Source: Myxococcus stipitatus
GTDB lineage: Bacteria; Myxococcota; Myxococcia; Myxococcales; Myxococcaceae
Assembly (NCBI RefSeq): GCF_037414475.1
Contig: NZ_CP147913.1
Span: forward strand, 5,888,001-5,952,000
Reading direction: 5' to 3'
Length of the DNA: 64,000 nt
Part shown: positions 9,792-18,994 of the stretch, one piece after another
How positions within the stretch are numbered: position 1 is the stretch's first letter
Layout: each line of letters opens with the position of its first letter
Made by a program: the position numbers and the translations under genes
The notes under the pieces: model-generated
What the model saw: only the letters and a program-made list of their open reading frames with translations
The model's database searches: none
What the model was told of the DNA's origin: nothing

Positions 9792-11417
9792 TCAGCGGGT
9801 GGAATCCAGGGCCGCGTAGGCGGGCAGGGTGAGGAAGTCCTCGAAGGTGGGTGAAGCGGACAGCTGCTCGAAGAGCTCGCGCGCGCGCTGGACGTGGGCG
9901 GCGCCGTACTTCGCGCTGGCGCCTTCCTTCTCCAGGCGGGCCATCTCTTCTCCGAGCAGGGACTGGAACAGCTCGGGCGTCACCTTGCGGCCGTCCTCGA
10001 GCGAGGCGCCGTGGTGCAGCCACTGCCACACCTGGGCGCGGGAGATTTCCGCGGTGGCCGCGTCCTCCATCAGGTTGTAGAGCGGCACGCAGCCCAGTCC
10101 GCCCAGCCACGCGGCGGTGTACTGGATGCCCACGCGCAGGTTGTGGCGCAGGCCCTCCTCGGTGCGAGTGCCGGAGGGGACCTTGAGCAGGTCCGCCTCG
10201 GTGATGCGCACGTCCTCGCGCTTGTTGGCGAGCTGGTTCGGGCCCTTCATGTTCGCGTCGAAGATGTCGCGGGCAAGCGGCACGAGGCCGGGGTGCGCCA
10301 CCCAGGTGCCGTCATGGCCGTTCTTCACCTCGCGCAGCTTGTCGGCGCGGACCTTCTCCAGGACGGCCTCGTTGGCCGCGGCGTCACCCTTGATGGGGAT
10401 GAACGCGGCCATGCCGCCCATGGCGTGCACGTTGCGGCGGTGGCAGGTCTGGATGAGCAGCTGCGAGTAGGCGTTGAGGAACGCCTTGTCCATGGTGACC
10501 TGGCCCCGGTCCGGGAGCACCACGCCGGTGTCGGACTGGAGCGTCTTGATGAAGCTGAAGATGTAGTCCCAGCGTCCGCAGTTGAGGCCCGCGGAGTGCT
10601 CGCGCAGCTCGTAGAGGATTTCGTCCATCTCGAACGCGGCGGGCAGCGTCTCGATGAGGACCGTGGCCTTGATGGTGCCCCGGGGGATGCCGAGCGTGTC
10701 CTGGGCCATGAGGAACACGTCGTTCCAGAGGCGGGCCTCCAGGTGGCTCTGCATCTTGGGCAGGTAGAAGTAGGGGCCCGTGCCGCGGGAGAGCTGCTCC
10801 TTCGCGTTGTGGAAGAAGAACAGGCCGAAGTCGAAGAGCGAGCCGGAGATGGGCTTGCCGTCGATTTCGACGTGGCGCTCGGGCAGGTGCCAGCCCCGGG
10901 GGCGCACGAAGAGGACGGCGGGCTTGTCGTTGAGCGCGTAGTGCTTGCCGCCCTCGGCGGTGAAGGAGATGCGGCGGCGGACGGCGTCGCGCAGGTTGAG
11001 CTGGCCCCGGACGACGTTGTCCCAGGTGGGGCTGTTGGCGTCCTCGAAGTCCGCCATGAAGACGTTCGCCCCGGAGTTGAGGGCGTTGATGATCATCTTC
11101 CGGTCCACCGGGCCGGTGATTTCCACCCGGCGGTCCTGGAGGTCCGCGGGCAGCGGGGCCACCGTCCAGCTCCCCTCACGGATGGCCTTCGTCTCCGCCA
11201 GGAAGTGGGGGCGTGCGCCCTGGCGCCAGGACGCCTGGACGGCCTTGCGGCGCTCGAGCAGCCCGTCGCGGCGCTCCCCGAAGGCCCGGGCCAGCCGGGC
11301 CACGAAGGCCATGGCGTCCGGGGTGAGGACCTCCCCGTAGTCGGGGTGCCAGGGCCCCTTCACTGCCACGCCAGCGCCGAGGGCCGGGCTCTTCGAAGGG
11401 GAGGCTTCCGAGGTCAT
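9792..11417 (-). CDS. aceB: Malate synthase A
   Basis: A 541-residue malate synthase that condenses glyoxylate with acetyl-CoA to give malate. The family signature EHSAGLNCGRWDYIFS is intact, and the length is that of the A isoform (about 530 aa) rather than the 720-residue G isoform. The start at 11417 is chosen because AAGGAG lies at ideal spacing; an upstream in-frame ATG at 11534 would include the palindrome region and is unlikely. It is the first gene of the aceBA pair. The 150 bases upstream carry a consensus -35 box, a perfect palindrome and a direct repeat, consistent with carbon-source control. Confidence 0.96.
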   Translation of the reverse strand: MTSEASPSKSPALGAGVAVKGPWHPDYGEVLTPDAMAFVARLARAFGERRDGLLERRKAVQASWRQGARPHFLAETKAIREGSWTVAPLPADLQDRRVEITGPVDRKMIINALNSGANVFMADFEDANSPTWDNVVRGQLNLRDAVRRRISFTAEGGKHYALNDKPAVLFVRPRGWHLPERHVEIDGKPISGSLFDFGLFFFHNAKEQLSRGTGPYFYLPKMQSHLEARLWNDVFLMAQDTLGIPRGTIKATVLIETLPAAFEMDEILYELREHSAGLNCGRWDYIFSFIKTLQSDTGVVLPDRGQVTMDKAFLNAYSQLLIQTCHRRNVHAMGGMAAFIPIKGDAAANEAVLEKVRADKLREVKNGHDGTWVAHPGLVPLARDIFDANMKGPNQLANKREDVRITEADLLKVPSGTRTEEGLRHNLRVGIQYTAAWLGGLGCVPLYNLMEDAATAEISRAQVWQWLHHGASLEDGRKVTPELFQSLLGEEMARLEKEGASAKYGAAHVQRARELFEQLSASPTFEDFLTLPAYAALDSTR

Positions 11418-11460
11418 CTCAACTCCTTGGCGTGGCGCGTTGTAAATCTGCTTCGATGCG

Positions 11461-11480
11461 TCGGAAGATGAATCTTCCGA
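11461..11480. promoter_or_regulatory. Perfect palindrome upstream of aceB (putative operator)
   Basis: TCGGAAGATGAATCTTCCGA is a 9-bp perfect inverted repeat with a 2-bp centre, lying 43-63 bases upstream of the aceB start. Its symmetry and position are those of a dimeric repressor site in the leader or promoter of aceBA. A small RNA hairpin in the leader is the alternative. The regulator is not identifiable from this window. Confidence 0.55.
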
Positions 11481-11528
11481 GTGAGCAATGGAAGTGATGG
11501 TCAATTTGTGCCTGCTTGGCTGTAATCC

Positions 11529-11534
11529 TGTCAA
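11529..11534 (-). promoter_or_regulatory. Consensus -35 box (TTGACA) for aceBA
   Basis: TTGACA reads on the minus strand about 112 bases upstream of aceB. At 17-19 bases downstream only weak -10 matches occur (CACAAA, ACAAAT), so an activator may be needed. The palindrome at 11461-11480 would then lie in the early transcribed region. Confidence 0.4.
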
Positions 11535-11643
11535 CAGGGGTCCGATTAAATTTGTAAATCAGTAGACGTGGCGGGGGGTTGGCCGGGAGGGGGTGGTGAG
11601 GAGGGGGCGTGCAATCGGCGTCGTGGGGGTGCGTAGACAGGCC

Positions 11644-11997
11644 ATGGACGCGATGAAGCGATGCACGGATTGCGCTGAGGAGACGAAGGCGGAAGCCTCG
11701 AGGTGCCCTCACTGCGGGACGCGGCTTGCGCGCCTGCACCGGGGCGTGGAGGGGCGGGCGATGCTGGGCGTCTGCGCGATGCTCGCGCGAGAGTTCGGCA
11801 TCGACGTGGCGTGGGTGCGGGTGCTGCTCGTCGTGGCCACGATGTTCACCGGGGGCACGCTCCCGTTCGTGTACGTGCTGCTCTGGGCCTTCACGCCGCC
11901 GTCGTCGGTGGGGCGGGCCCCGCTCCAGCGCACGATGGATTGGCTGTCCCGCCTGGGGCAGTCCTCGGACGTGAGCCACCTGGAGCGGCGCGTCTGA
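11644..11997 (+). CDS. PspC-domain protein with N-terminal zinc ribbon
   Basis: A 117-residue protein that starts with a zinc ribbon (Cys7, Cys10, Cys21, Cys24; CTDC and CPHC knuckles). A PspC domain of about 50 residues follows (residues 33-82), with its hydrophobic helix from about 55 to 80 (WVRVLLVVATMFTGGTLPF). PspC proteins are inner-membrane partners in phage-shock type envelope stress responses. The C-terminal 35 residues look cytosolic. The frame is open back to 11593, but ATG 11644 gives the natural N-terminus; a second ATG lies at 11653. It is divergent from aceB and followed by fumC. Confidence 0.75.
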   Translation: MDAMKRCTDCAEETKAEASRCPHCGTRLARLHRGVEGRAMLGVCAMLAREFGIDVAWVRVLLVVATMFTGGTLPFVYVLLWAFTPPSSVGRAPLQRTMDWLSRLGQSSDVSHLERRV

Positions 11998-12096
11998 GTG
12001 CTAACGGCGTGACGGGGCGCTGACGCCTTTCGGGTGCCGGCGCCCCGGGCCTGTTATGCGAGGGCTCTCGGATTCACTCATCCAGGAGCCTTGTGC

Positions 12097-13491
12097 GTGA
12101 GCACTCGCAACGTTCGCATCGAGAAGGACACCTTCGGCCCCATCGAGGTCCCCGCTGACCGGTTGTGGGGCGCGCAGACCCAGCGCAGCCTGGAGAACTT
12201 CGCCATCTCCACCGAGCGCATGCCCCCCGCGCTCATCCGCGCGCTGGTGCTGGTGAAGAAGGCCGCCGCCCGCGTCAACGTGGAGAACGGCACCCTCGCG
12301 AAGGAGAAGGGCGAGGCCATTGTCCAGGCCGCGGACGAGGTCCTCGCCGGCAAGCACGATGCCGAGTTTCCGTTGAGCGTCTGGCAGACCGGGAGCGGCA
12401 CCCAGACGAACATGAACACCAACGAGGTGCTTGCCAACCGGGCGTCGGAGCTTCTGGGCGGCGAGCGCGGCGAGGGCCGCAAGGTCCACGCGAACGACGA
12501 CGTCAACAAGGGGCAGAGCTCCAACGACGTCTTCCCCACCGCGATGAACGTGGCGGCGGCCACCGCCATCGTCGAGCACGTGCTGCCCGAATTGAAGGCG
12601 CTGCGCGACGTGCTCGCGCAGAAGTCCCGGGACTTCATGGGCGTGGTGAAGGTGGGACGTACCCACCTGCAGGACGCCACGCCGCTCACGCTGGGCCAGG
12701 AGTTCAGCGGCTACGTGGCGCAGCTGGACCTGGCGCGCGCCCACCTGGAGCGAATCCTTCCTCACCTGCACGAGCTGGCGCTGGGCGGCACCGCCGTGGG
12801 CACGGGGCTGAACGCGCCCCAGGGCTACGCCGAGCGCGTGGCGAAGGAGATTGCCGGCCTGACGGGCCTGGCGTTCGTCACCGCGCCCAACAAGTTCGAG
12901 GCGCTGGCGGCCAACGACGCGCAGGTCCAGGCGCATGGCGCGCTCAAGGGGCTGGCCGCGGTGCTGTTCAAGGTGGCCAACGACATCCGCTGGCTGTCGT
13001 CGGGGCCCCGCTCCGGTCTGGGGGAAATCACCATCCCGGAGAACGAACCGGGCAGCTCCATCATGCCGGGCAAGGTGAACCCCACCCAGAGCGAGGCGCT
13101 CACCATGCTCAGCGCCCAGGTCATGGGCAACGACGTGGCCGTGACGCTGGGGGGCGCCTCCGGCAACTTCGAGCTCAACGTCTTCAAACCGCTCATCATC
13201 CACAACGTGCTGCAGAGCTGCCGGCTCTTGGCGGACGGCATGCGCAGCTTCCGCCTGCACTGCGCGGTGGGCATCCAGCCCAACCACGCCCGCATCCAGG
13301 AGAACCTGGAGCGCAGCCTGATGCTCGTCACCGCGCTCAATCCGCACATCGGCTACGACAACGCGGCGCGCATCGCCAAGCTGGCGCACAAGGAGGGCAA
13401 GACGCTCAAGGAGGTCGCCGTGGCCCTGGGCCTGGTCACCGCCGAGCAGTTCGACGCCTGGGTCCGCCCGGAGAAGATGACCGGCCTGTAG
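12097..13491 (+). CDS. fumC: Fumarate hydratase class II
   Basis: A 464-residue class II fumarase interconverting fumarate and malate in the TCA cycle. It carries the superfamily signature GSSIMPGKVNP (residues 319-329) and the GSGTQTNMNTNEV substrate loop. Length matches E. coli FumC (467 aa). The start is GTG at 12097, set by AGGAG eight bases upstream and by homology of the N-terminus (TRIEKDTFGPIEVP-like); the frame is open further back but without a ribosome site. It is about 145 bases upstream of clpP and encoded separately from aceBA, though AceB makes its product. Confidence 0.95.
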   Translation: MSTRNVRIEKDTFGPIEVPADRLWGAQTQRSLENFAISTERMPPALIRALVLVKKAAARVNVENGTLAKEKGEAIVQAADEVLAGKHDAEFPLSVWQTGSGTQTNMNTNEVLANRASELLGGERGEGRKVHANDDVNKGQSSNDVFPTAMNVAAATAIVEHVLPELKALRDVLAQKSRDFMGVVKVGRTHLQDATPLTLGQEFSGYVAQLDLARAHLERILPHLHELALGGTAVGTGLNAPQGYAERVAKEIAGLTGLAFVTAPNKFEALAANDAQVQAHGALKGLAAVLFKVANDIRWLSSGPRSGLGEITIPENEPGSSIMPGKVNPTQSEALTMLSAQVMGNDVAVTLGGASGNFELNVFKPLIIHNVLQSCRLLADGMRSFRLHCAVGIQPNHARIQENLERSLMLVTALNPHIGYDNAARIAKLAHKEGKTLKEVAVALGLVTAEQFDAWVRPEKMTGL

Positions 13492-13636
13492 CCCCAAGGT
13501 GTCCTACACCCGCCGCCCGGATGCCCGCCGAGGGGGTGTCCGGGGGGGAGGGCCCCGCCCCCAAGCGTGGGCCAGCGCACGGTGAGGGAAGAACGGGCGG
13601 GCGCGGGGGCCCGAGGGCGATTAGGGTAGGGGCGCC

Positions 13637-14248
<612 letters not shown>

Positions 14249-14261
14249 TCCTCGTCTTGGG

Positions 14262-14288
14262 TCCCCGCTCCTCATGGCGGAGCGGGGA
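14262..14288 (+). terminator. Hairpin after clpP
   Basis: A perfect 10-bp stem TCCCCGCTCC/GGAGCGGGGA with a 7-base loop starts 14 bases after the clpP stop. No T-run follows, but the stem is strong and the position is right for a terminator. Confidence 0.65.
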
Positions 14289-14451
14289 CACGAAGCCTCC
14301 TGGAGTGAGCAGGGCCCGGCGCCGTGTATTCCCGCCCGGGCGCGCTTCAGGTGGATTCCCCGGGAGTTCCAGCGCAGGGCGTGCGCTGGTGCTCCGAGCG
14401 GGCGCAATGCTCGCGCGCCGCCGTGTCCGCTCCCCTCGGGTGCCCGGTGGC

Positions 14452-14907
14452 ATGGCCCGTGCTCAAACTGGACACATGGCCTGGCCCCGCTCGCGCACCC
14501 TCCGCCGCTTCTTGCTGCCCTCTGCTCTCCTGCTTGGAGCGGGCTGCGCCCACATTGGCCCGACCGACAGGCCCCCTCAGCCTCTCTCCTCGCCCCCCGT
14601 GCGGGCGGAGCTGGGAGAGCGGGACGTCATCCAGGCGGGAGAGGAATACGCGCGCCACACCAGCGAGGTGCTGGCCTCCGGTGGTGAGGCCGTGGAGATC
14701 CGCCCCAACTACTGGCGCATCCGTTTCGGGCTCAAGGACCGTCCTGGCCGGGGCCTGGAGCTGGAGTTCGACGAGCTGGCCCAGAAGGTGACGCGGGCCC
14801 AGGAGATTGAAATCGTCCCGGGCTCCACCACGCCCCCGCTCATCGTGCCGGGCAGGGGTGAAGATGTCCCCTCGGGAGGGACGCCGGGGCGCGGGCCTAT
14901 TCCCTGA
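14452..14907 (+). CDS. Small lipoprotein, unknown function
   Basis: About 151 residues with a lipoprotein signal ending in the lipobox LLGAGC; the anchored cysteine is at residue 32 from this start. The mature protein is polar. It contains a compact region, about residues 60-125 (EEYARHTSEVLASG...NYWRIRFGL...LELEFDELAQKV), that looks like an alpha/beta domain binding something extracytoplasmic, and a Gly/Pro-rich tail. I recognise no family. The start is uncertain: ATG 14452 has GGTGG before it, while ATG 14476 gives a shorter, more typical signal peptide. It converges with the nucleotidase gene one base apart. Confidence 0.6.
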   Translation: MARAQTGHMAWPRSRTLRRFLLPSALLLGAGCAHIGPTDRPPQPLSSPPVRAELGERDVIQAGEEYARHTSEVLASGGEAVEIRPNYWRIRFGLKDRPGRGLELEFDELAQKVTRAQEIEIVPGSTTPPLIVPGRGEDVPSGGTPGRGPIP

Positions 14908-14908
14908 G

Positions 14909-16801
14909 CTACGGCAGCCGGGTGATGCGGTCCAGGGCCGGGGTGGGCAGCGGCGTGGCCTTGCCGCTGTGGGCCTTCATGTAGGCCTCCAGCGCGTCGA
15001 TATCGACGGCGCCTCCGAGCCGATGGGTGCCCTCGGTCAGCACCTCGAAGCCGTCCCCACCGCTGGCGAGGAAGCTGTTGACGGTGACCCGGTATGGCGC
15101 GGCCGGGTCCAGCGTCACGCCGTTGAGCTTGATGGAGGCCGGGTCGACGCGGCTCCCCAGGGGCGCGGAGGCGCTGAACGCATACGTGAAGCCCGCTGAC
15201 GGCTGGAGGATTCGGGTGAGGAGGTTGGGGCCCGACTGTTGCCACTGCCGCTCCAGGAGCCGCTCGATTTGCGCGCCGGTGAGCGTCAGGGTGACCAGGG
15301 TGTTGCCGAACGGCTGCGTGGTGAAGAGCTCGCCGTAGGTGACCTCGCCCACGTCCTCGGGGTTGTTGGGGTCTCGGGAGATCTCCTCGCGCACGCCGCC
15401 CGGGTTCATGAACGCCACGTGGGCTCCGCCCAGGTTCGCGGCCTTCGTGGCCTCCCATTGCGAGTCCGCGATGACGAAGCCCACCGTGGACTGGCCCGCG
15501 GGGTCCATCTGGGTGAAGGGCGTCTTGAGCGTCTGCGCCACCCAGCCGACGACGCGGTTGGCGAGCGGCGTGGCGCGCTGCTGGTACTTCGCCACCAGCT
15601 CCTTCACCGCGCTGTCCTCCGTCACGTCGCGGGAGATGATGACGTTGTTCGCGCGGGCCTCCAGCACGTCGCCCGTGGTCTTGCTCAACGTCAGGTCGAT
15701 GTCGGTGACCAGCCGCCCCACCGAGGCGGCGCTGGTGACGAGCTTGCCGTCGATGACGCAGTTGTAGGCCTGGTGCGTGTGGCCGCTGACGATGACGTCC
15801 ACCGCGTCGTCGAGGTCCCTGGCGATGTTCACGATGGCCCCGGAGATGAGGCCGTCCGCTCCGGAGCCCTTGCACTCGTTCACCAAGGAGCCCGGGGCGG
15901 GGACTCCGCCCTCGTGCACGACGATGACGATGGCCTCCACGCCCTGCCGCCGCAGCTCTGGCACCAGCGCGTTGACCGTCTCCACCTCGTCCTTGAAGAC
16001 AAGCCCCGTCACGCCCGTGGGGGTGACGAGTTCGGGCGTGCCCTCCAACGTCATGCCGATGAAGGCCACCTTCACGCCCTCGAACTCGCGCACGTCGTAG
16101 CGGGGGAACAGCGTGCGGTCCACGTCCGTGGCCACGTTGGCCGCCAGGAACTTGAACCTCGCGCCGGGGAACGGGTCTCCGTCCTGGCAGCCGTCCACCG
16201 GATGGCAGCCGCCCGACTGCATGCGGAGCAGCTCCGTGCTGCCCTCGTCGAACTCGTGGTTGCCCACCGCGACCAGGTCCAGGCCAATCTGGTTCATCGC
16301 CTCGACGGTGGGCTCATCGTGGAAGAGCGCGGAGAGAATCGGCGTGGCGCCAATCAGGTCTCCGGCCGCCACCACCACCGTGTTGGGCTGCGTCGCGCGC
16401 AGCTCCGCGATGTGCCGGGCGAAGTACGTCACGCCTCCCGCGTTCACCCGCACGGGGCCACCATCCGCCACGCCCGTTTGAATCTGGCCGCCACCGCCCG
16501 TGGGCGGCTCGAGTTGCCCGTGAAAGTCATTGAACGCGAGCACCTGCACGCTCACCGTCGAGCCCGCGTCCGCGGGGCCTCCTGACGTGGGGCGCGACTC
16601 GCAGGTGTCGTTCACACACGCCCACTCATGGCCGGGAGGGGGAGGTCCCTTGTCCTCGAGGCAGCTGGCGGCGTCCGTGCACTTGTCGCTTCCGCAGCCC
16701 CCATGCGTGAAGAGGACGGCTCCCGTGATGAAAGCTCCGGCGAGGAGGAAGACGCTGGGGCGTGCGCTCAGGCGGTACGAGGGACGGGCGTGCTGTGACA
16801 T
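14909..16801 (-). CDS. 5'-nucleotidase / UshA-like surface metallophosphoesterase lipoprotein
   Basis: A 630-residue exported enzyme of the 5'-nucleotidase/2',3'-cyclic phosphodiesterase family, which releases phosphate from extracellular nucleotides. The calcineurin-like half has all metal motifs: FNDFHG, AAGDLIGA, VGNHEFDEG, VHEGG and SGHTHQ. The C-terminal 5'-nucleotidase domain has the substrate-stacking region (NPGGVR, TTQPFGN, FLASGGDGF). The N-terminus is hydrophobic and ends in a lipobox-like THGGC, followed by a Cys-rich linker typical of myxobacterial lipoproteins. AGGAG upstream supports the start at 16801; an in-frame ATG at 16855 is less likely. It probably scavenges nucleotides from lysed prey. 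Confidence 0.85.
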   Translation of the reverse strand: MSQHARPSYRLSARPSVFLLAGAFITGAVLFTHGGCGSDKCTDAASCLEDKGPPPPGHEWACVNDTCESRPTSGGPADAGSTVSVQVLAFNDFHGQLEPPTGGGGQIQTGVADGGPVRVNAGGVTYFARHIAELRATQPNTVVVAAGDLIGATPILSALFHDEPTVEAMNQIGLDLVAVGNHEFDEGSTELLRMQSGGCHPVDGCQDGDPFPGARFKFLAANVATDVDRTLFPRYDVREFEGVKVAFIGMTLEGTPELVTPTGVTGLVFKDEVETVNALVPELRRQGVEAIVIVVHEGGVPAPGSLVNECKGSGADGLISGAIVNIARDLDDAVDVIVSGHTHQAYNCVIDGKLVTSAASVGRLVTDIDLTLSKTTGDVLEARANNVIISRDVTEDSAVKELVAKYQQRATPLANRVVGWVAQTLKTPFTQMDPAGQSTVGFVIADSQWEATKAANLGGAHVAFMNPGGVREEISRDPNNPEDVGEVTYGELFTTQPFGNTLVTLTLTGAQIERLLERQWQQSGPNLLTRILQPSAGFTYAFSASAPLGSRVDPASIKLNGVTLDPAAPYRVTVNSFLASGGDGFEVLTEGTHRLGGAVDIDALEAYMKAHSGKATPLPTPALDRITRLP

Positions 16802-16912
16802 GGGTGCGGCTCCTGCGAGCAGGGCGGACACCCTACTCGAGTTCACGAACCCCACCGTGACTTCATGGCGGCCGCGGTGAAGCGCTTGCCTCTCAGGTGT
16901 CTCGAGGCGGTG

Positions 16913-17362
16913 TCACGAGGTCGCGTCGTGATGACAGAACAGCAACTCGGCGGGCGCGCCCACCCGGCCCACCAGGACCGCGACCTGGCCGTGCGCGCGG
17001 CCGAAGCGCTCCGCGTCCGCGCGAGGCAGGCCCGGGACGAAGAGGCTCTGCTCGGACCAGCTTCCGTCCTCGGCCTCGCCGATGGCGGGCGCCACGCCCC
17101 AGCCCCCCGCGTGAAGCTGCGAGACCAGTCGCTCCTGCGCGCGCTGGTTCTCTTCCTTGCTCCGAGGGCGCGAGCCAGGATTCCACGCCGTCAGGAAGGC
17201 CCACTCGCGATGGCCACGCGCCGTCAGCGCCGCGTCGAGCGCGGGGTGCAGCCTGCCCACCCTCAACACCTGCTCCACGCCCTCCGTGGAGGCGTGAGGA
17301 CGAATGACATACCGCGTCGCCCGGTAGGCCCCCAGCAACCGCTCCTGGTCGAGCTGTCTCAT
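16913..17362 (-). CDS. DUF3293 domain protein
   Basis: A 149-residue cytosolic protein matching the DUF3293 pattern: the core FLTAWNPGSR, then EENQRAQERL, then a beta region with WSEQSLFVPGL and a terminal FGQ-like segment (GRAHGQVAVLVG). The function of DUF3293 is not known. The start at 17362 is chosen as the first ATG that gives a compact domain; the frame is open to 17443 but the extra residues look non-coding and there is no clear ribosome site for either. It sits alone on the minus strand, divergent from the lipoprotein gene at 17499. Confidence 0.7.
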   Translation of the reverse strand: MRQLDQERLLGAYRATRYVIRPHASTEGVEQVLRVGRLHPALDAALTARGHREWAFLTAWNPGSRPRSKEENQRAQERLVSQLHAGGWGVAPAIGEAEDGSWSEQSLFVPGLPRADAERFGRAHGQVAVLVGRVGAPAELLFCHHDATS

Positions 17363-17460
17363 AGACGGTGCATTCTCTCGCTGACGCCCTCTCGCTGTCA
17401 CCCCGGGGCTCGCGGTCCCCGCTGAATATCCAAAAGCACCCAACGTCAGACGCCGGCTGA

Positions 17461-17479
17461 ACGTTCCAAACGTTCCAAA
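17461..17479. repeat. Tandem CGTTCCAAA repeat in a promoter region
   Basis: ACGTTCCAAACGTTCCAAA contains two adjacent copies of CGTTCCAAA, with a 9-base period, 20 bases before the lipoprotein gene at 17499. It may be a regulator site or part of the promoter; it is too short to say more. Confidence 0.35.
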
Positions 17480-17498
17480 TGCTTCGGGGGGGGACCCA

Positions 17499-18275
17499 AT
17501 GGGGATGCGTCACGCATTCGTCGTCGCGGTGTGTCTGGGCTTCTGGGGAACGGGTTGTGTGTCGGTGAGTCACGTGCAGACAGCCGACACGCTGGGTCAA
17601 GGCAAGTTCCAGTTCGCCATTGAACCGGGTCTGGGTGGCGCTGGCGTCGTCAGCGGAGGGGATGTGGAGGGGTTCTATTACCCCCATGTGGACCTCTCGA
17701 TGCGCTACGGCGTGGCGGACCGGGTGGACCTGGGCGTGCGCATCGGGTCGTCGCTGGCGGAGTTGCAGTCGAAGTTCCTGCTCACCCAGCCAGACAATCC
17801 CGACCTGGCCATCTCCCTGGCGCCGTCCGTGATGGGCTTGTTCGTGGGCACGGATGAGGACGCGGTGGTGGGCAGCTACGTCAACGTCGCGCTGCCCTTG
17901 TTGGTGGGCTTCAAGACGTCGGGAGGTTCGGAGTTCGTGCTGGGGCCTCGCGTGTCCTACACACGCATCGGGGCGGGTGGCGGAGGTGAGAGCGCTGGCG
18001 TCAACCTGCTGAGCGTGGGGACTTCGGTGGGGTATGCGATTCGCGTCACCGAGGGCTTCCGGTTGATGCCGGAAGTGGGATTCTCGGTCCCTGTCGTCGG
18101 CAAGTTCCACGCGGGGGACTCGGACTCGGAGCTGGGCGCGGGGTTCGATGGCGGCTTCGTCCAGTTCAAGCTGGGCTTCCTCTTCGGGCAGGGCCGCTCC
18201 AGCCGGCGTTCATCCCCGGACTCCTTCATCGACTCACGCGGCGCTGACTCGGGCTCGGGTGACGTCGACATTTGA
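17499..18275 (+). CDS. Outer-membrane-like lipoprotein with beta-strand repeats
   Basis: A 258-residue envelope protein. The N-terminus is a signal with lipobox WGTGC (Cys20). The mature part is dominated by alternating hydrophobic/polar strands separated by Gly-rich turns (GKFQFAIEPGLGG, VDLGVRIGSS, YVNVALPLLVGF, EFVLGPRVSYTRIG, VQFKLGFLFG), as in an 8-10 strand outer-membrane barrel. It closes with a Ser/Asp-rich tail. A lipidated barrel-like protein of this sort is common in myxobacteria, but I know no function. ATG 17505 is an alternative start. A G-run supplies a weak ribosome site. Confidence 0.68.
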   Translation: MGMRHAFVVAVCLGFWGTGCVSVSHVQTADTLGQGKFQFAIEPGLGGAGVVSGGDVEGFYYPHVDLSMRYGVADRVDLGVRIGSSLAELQSKFLLTQPDNPDLAISLAPSVMGLFVGTDEDAVVGSYVNVALPLLVGFKTSGGSEFVLGPRVSYTRIGAGGGGESAGVNLLSVGTSVGYAIRVTEGFRLMPEVGFSVPVVGKFHAGDSDSELGAGFDGGFVQFKLGFLFGQGRSSRRSSPDSFIDSRGADSGSGDVDI

Positions 18276-18355
18276 GTCCGCCGCCCCCGCATCCGCTAAC
18301 CTTGTCCTGGTCCGAGCCTGGGGCTCGGGTCCGGACGACGGCAAGGAGGCTTGGG

Positions 18356-18982
18356 ATGGACTCGCTGGAGACTCGGCTGGAGCGGCTGGAGCGCCGCTGC
18401 CGGCGGATGCAGGGGCTGACCTTCTCCGCGCTCGCGCTGGCGGGCCTGGGCCTGGGCGCGGCGGCGCTGCGGACCTCGCCGGAGACGGGGGGCGAGCTGG
18501 TGGCCTCGCGGCTGGTGCTCCAGGACGCGCGAGGTCAGCAGCGGGCCTTCTTGGGATTGGATGACTCGGGGAGCTCGGGCCTGGTGCTGCATGACGGCCA
18601 GGGGCGTCCCCGCGCGTTGCTTGGCGTGGCGGAGGATGGCTCGCCCCGGCTGCGTTTCGCGACGGCCGAAGGTGAGTCCCTGGCTGAGCTCACCGTGTAC
18701 TCGGACGAGGCCCCTCGCCTGACGTTGTCCAAGCCCGGAGGCGTGGACCTGTTCGCGGTGGGGCTCCAGGTGGATGGCTCCTCGCGGCTGGAGCTGGCGG
18801 ACACGGACGGGCGGCCCCGCGCGATTCTAGGCGCGGATGAGAATGGCTCACCCGGGTTGCTGCTGGTGGACCGGCGGGGGCAGCCCCGAGTGGAGCTGCG
18901 AGTGAGTCCCGCCGACGGCGCCAGCCTGCGCGTGGAAGGGCGCGACGGCGAGGTGTTCCGCGCGCCGGCCGTCGTGCAGTAG
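18356..18982 (+). CDS. Membrane-anchored protein with tandem 'RxxLGxDxxGSPxL' repeats
   Basis: A 208-residue protein with a short coiled-coil start (residues 2-18, LETRLERLERRCRRM), one membrane helix (about 20-40) and an extracytoplasmic part built from imperfect repeats. Each repeat reads roughly 'D..GQPR..LG.DE.GSP.L.L', for example GQQRAFLGLDDSGSSGLVL, GRPRALLGVAEDGSPRLRF and GRPRAILGADENGSPGLLL. The repeats have about 26-28 residues and are probably beta-hairpins of a solenoid. AAGGAG seven bases before ATG 18356 fixes the start. Function unknown; a surface or stalk-like role is inference. Confidence 0.65.
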   Translation: MDSLETRLERLERRCRRMQGLTFSALALAGLGLGAAALRTSPETGGELVASRLVLQDARGQQRAFLGLDDSGSSGLVLHDGQGRPRALLGVAEDGSPRLRFATAEGESLAELTVYSDEAPRLTLSKPGGVDLFAVGLQVDGSSRLELADTDGRPRAILGADENGSPGLLLVDRRGQPRVELRVSPADGASLRVEGRDGEVFRAPAVVQ

Positions 18983-18994
18983 GCCCCTCGCGGC

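Larger units (their letters stand above)
11440..11560. repeat. Direct repeat TTGTAAATC flanking the aceB control region
   Basis: Two exact copies of the 9-mer TTGTAAATC occur at 11440-11448 and 11552-11560, 112 bases apart. They bracket the -35 box and the palindrome. AT-rich 9-mers are rare in this GC-rich DNA, so a paired regulator site is possible. Confidence 0.4.
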
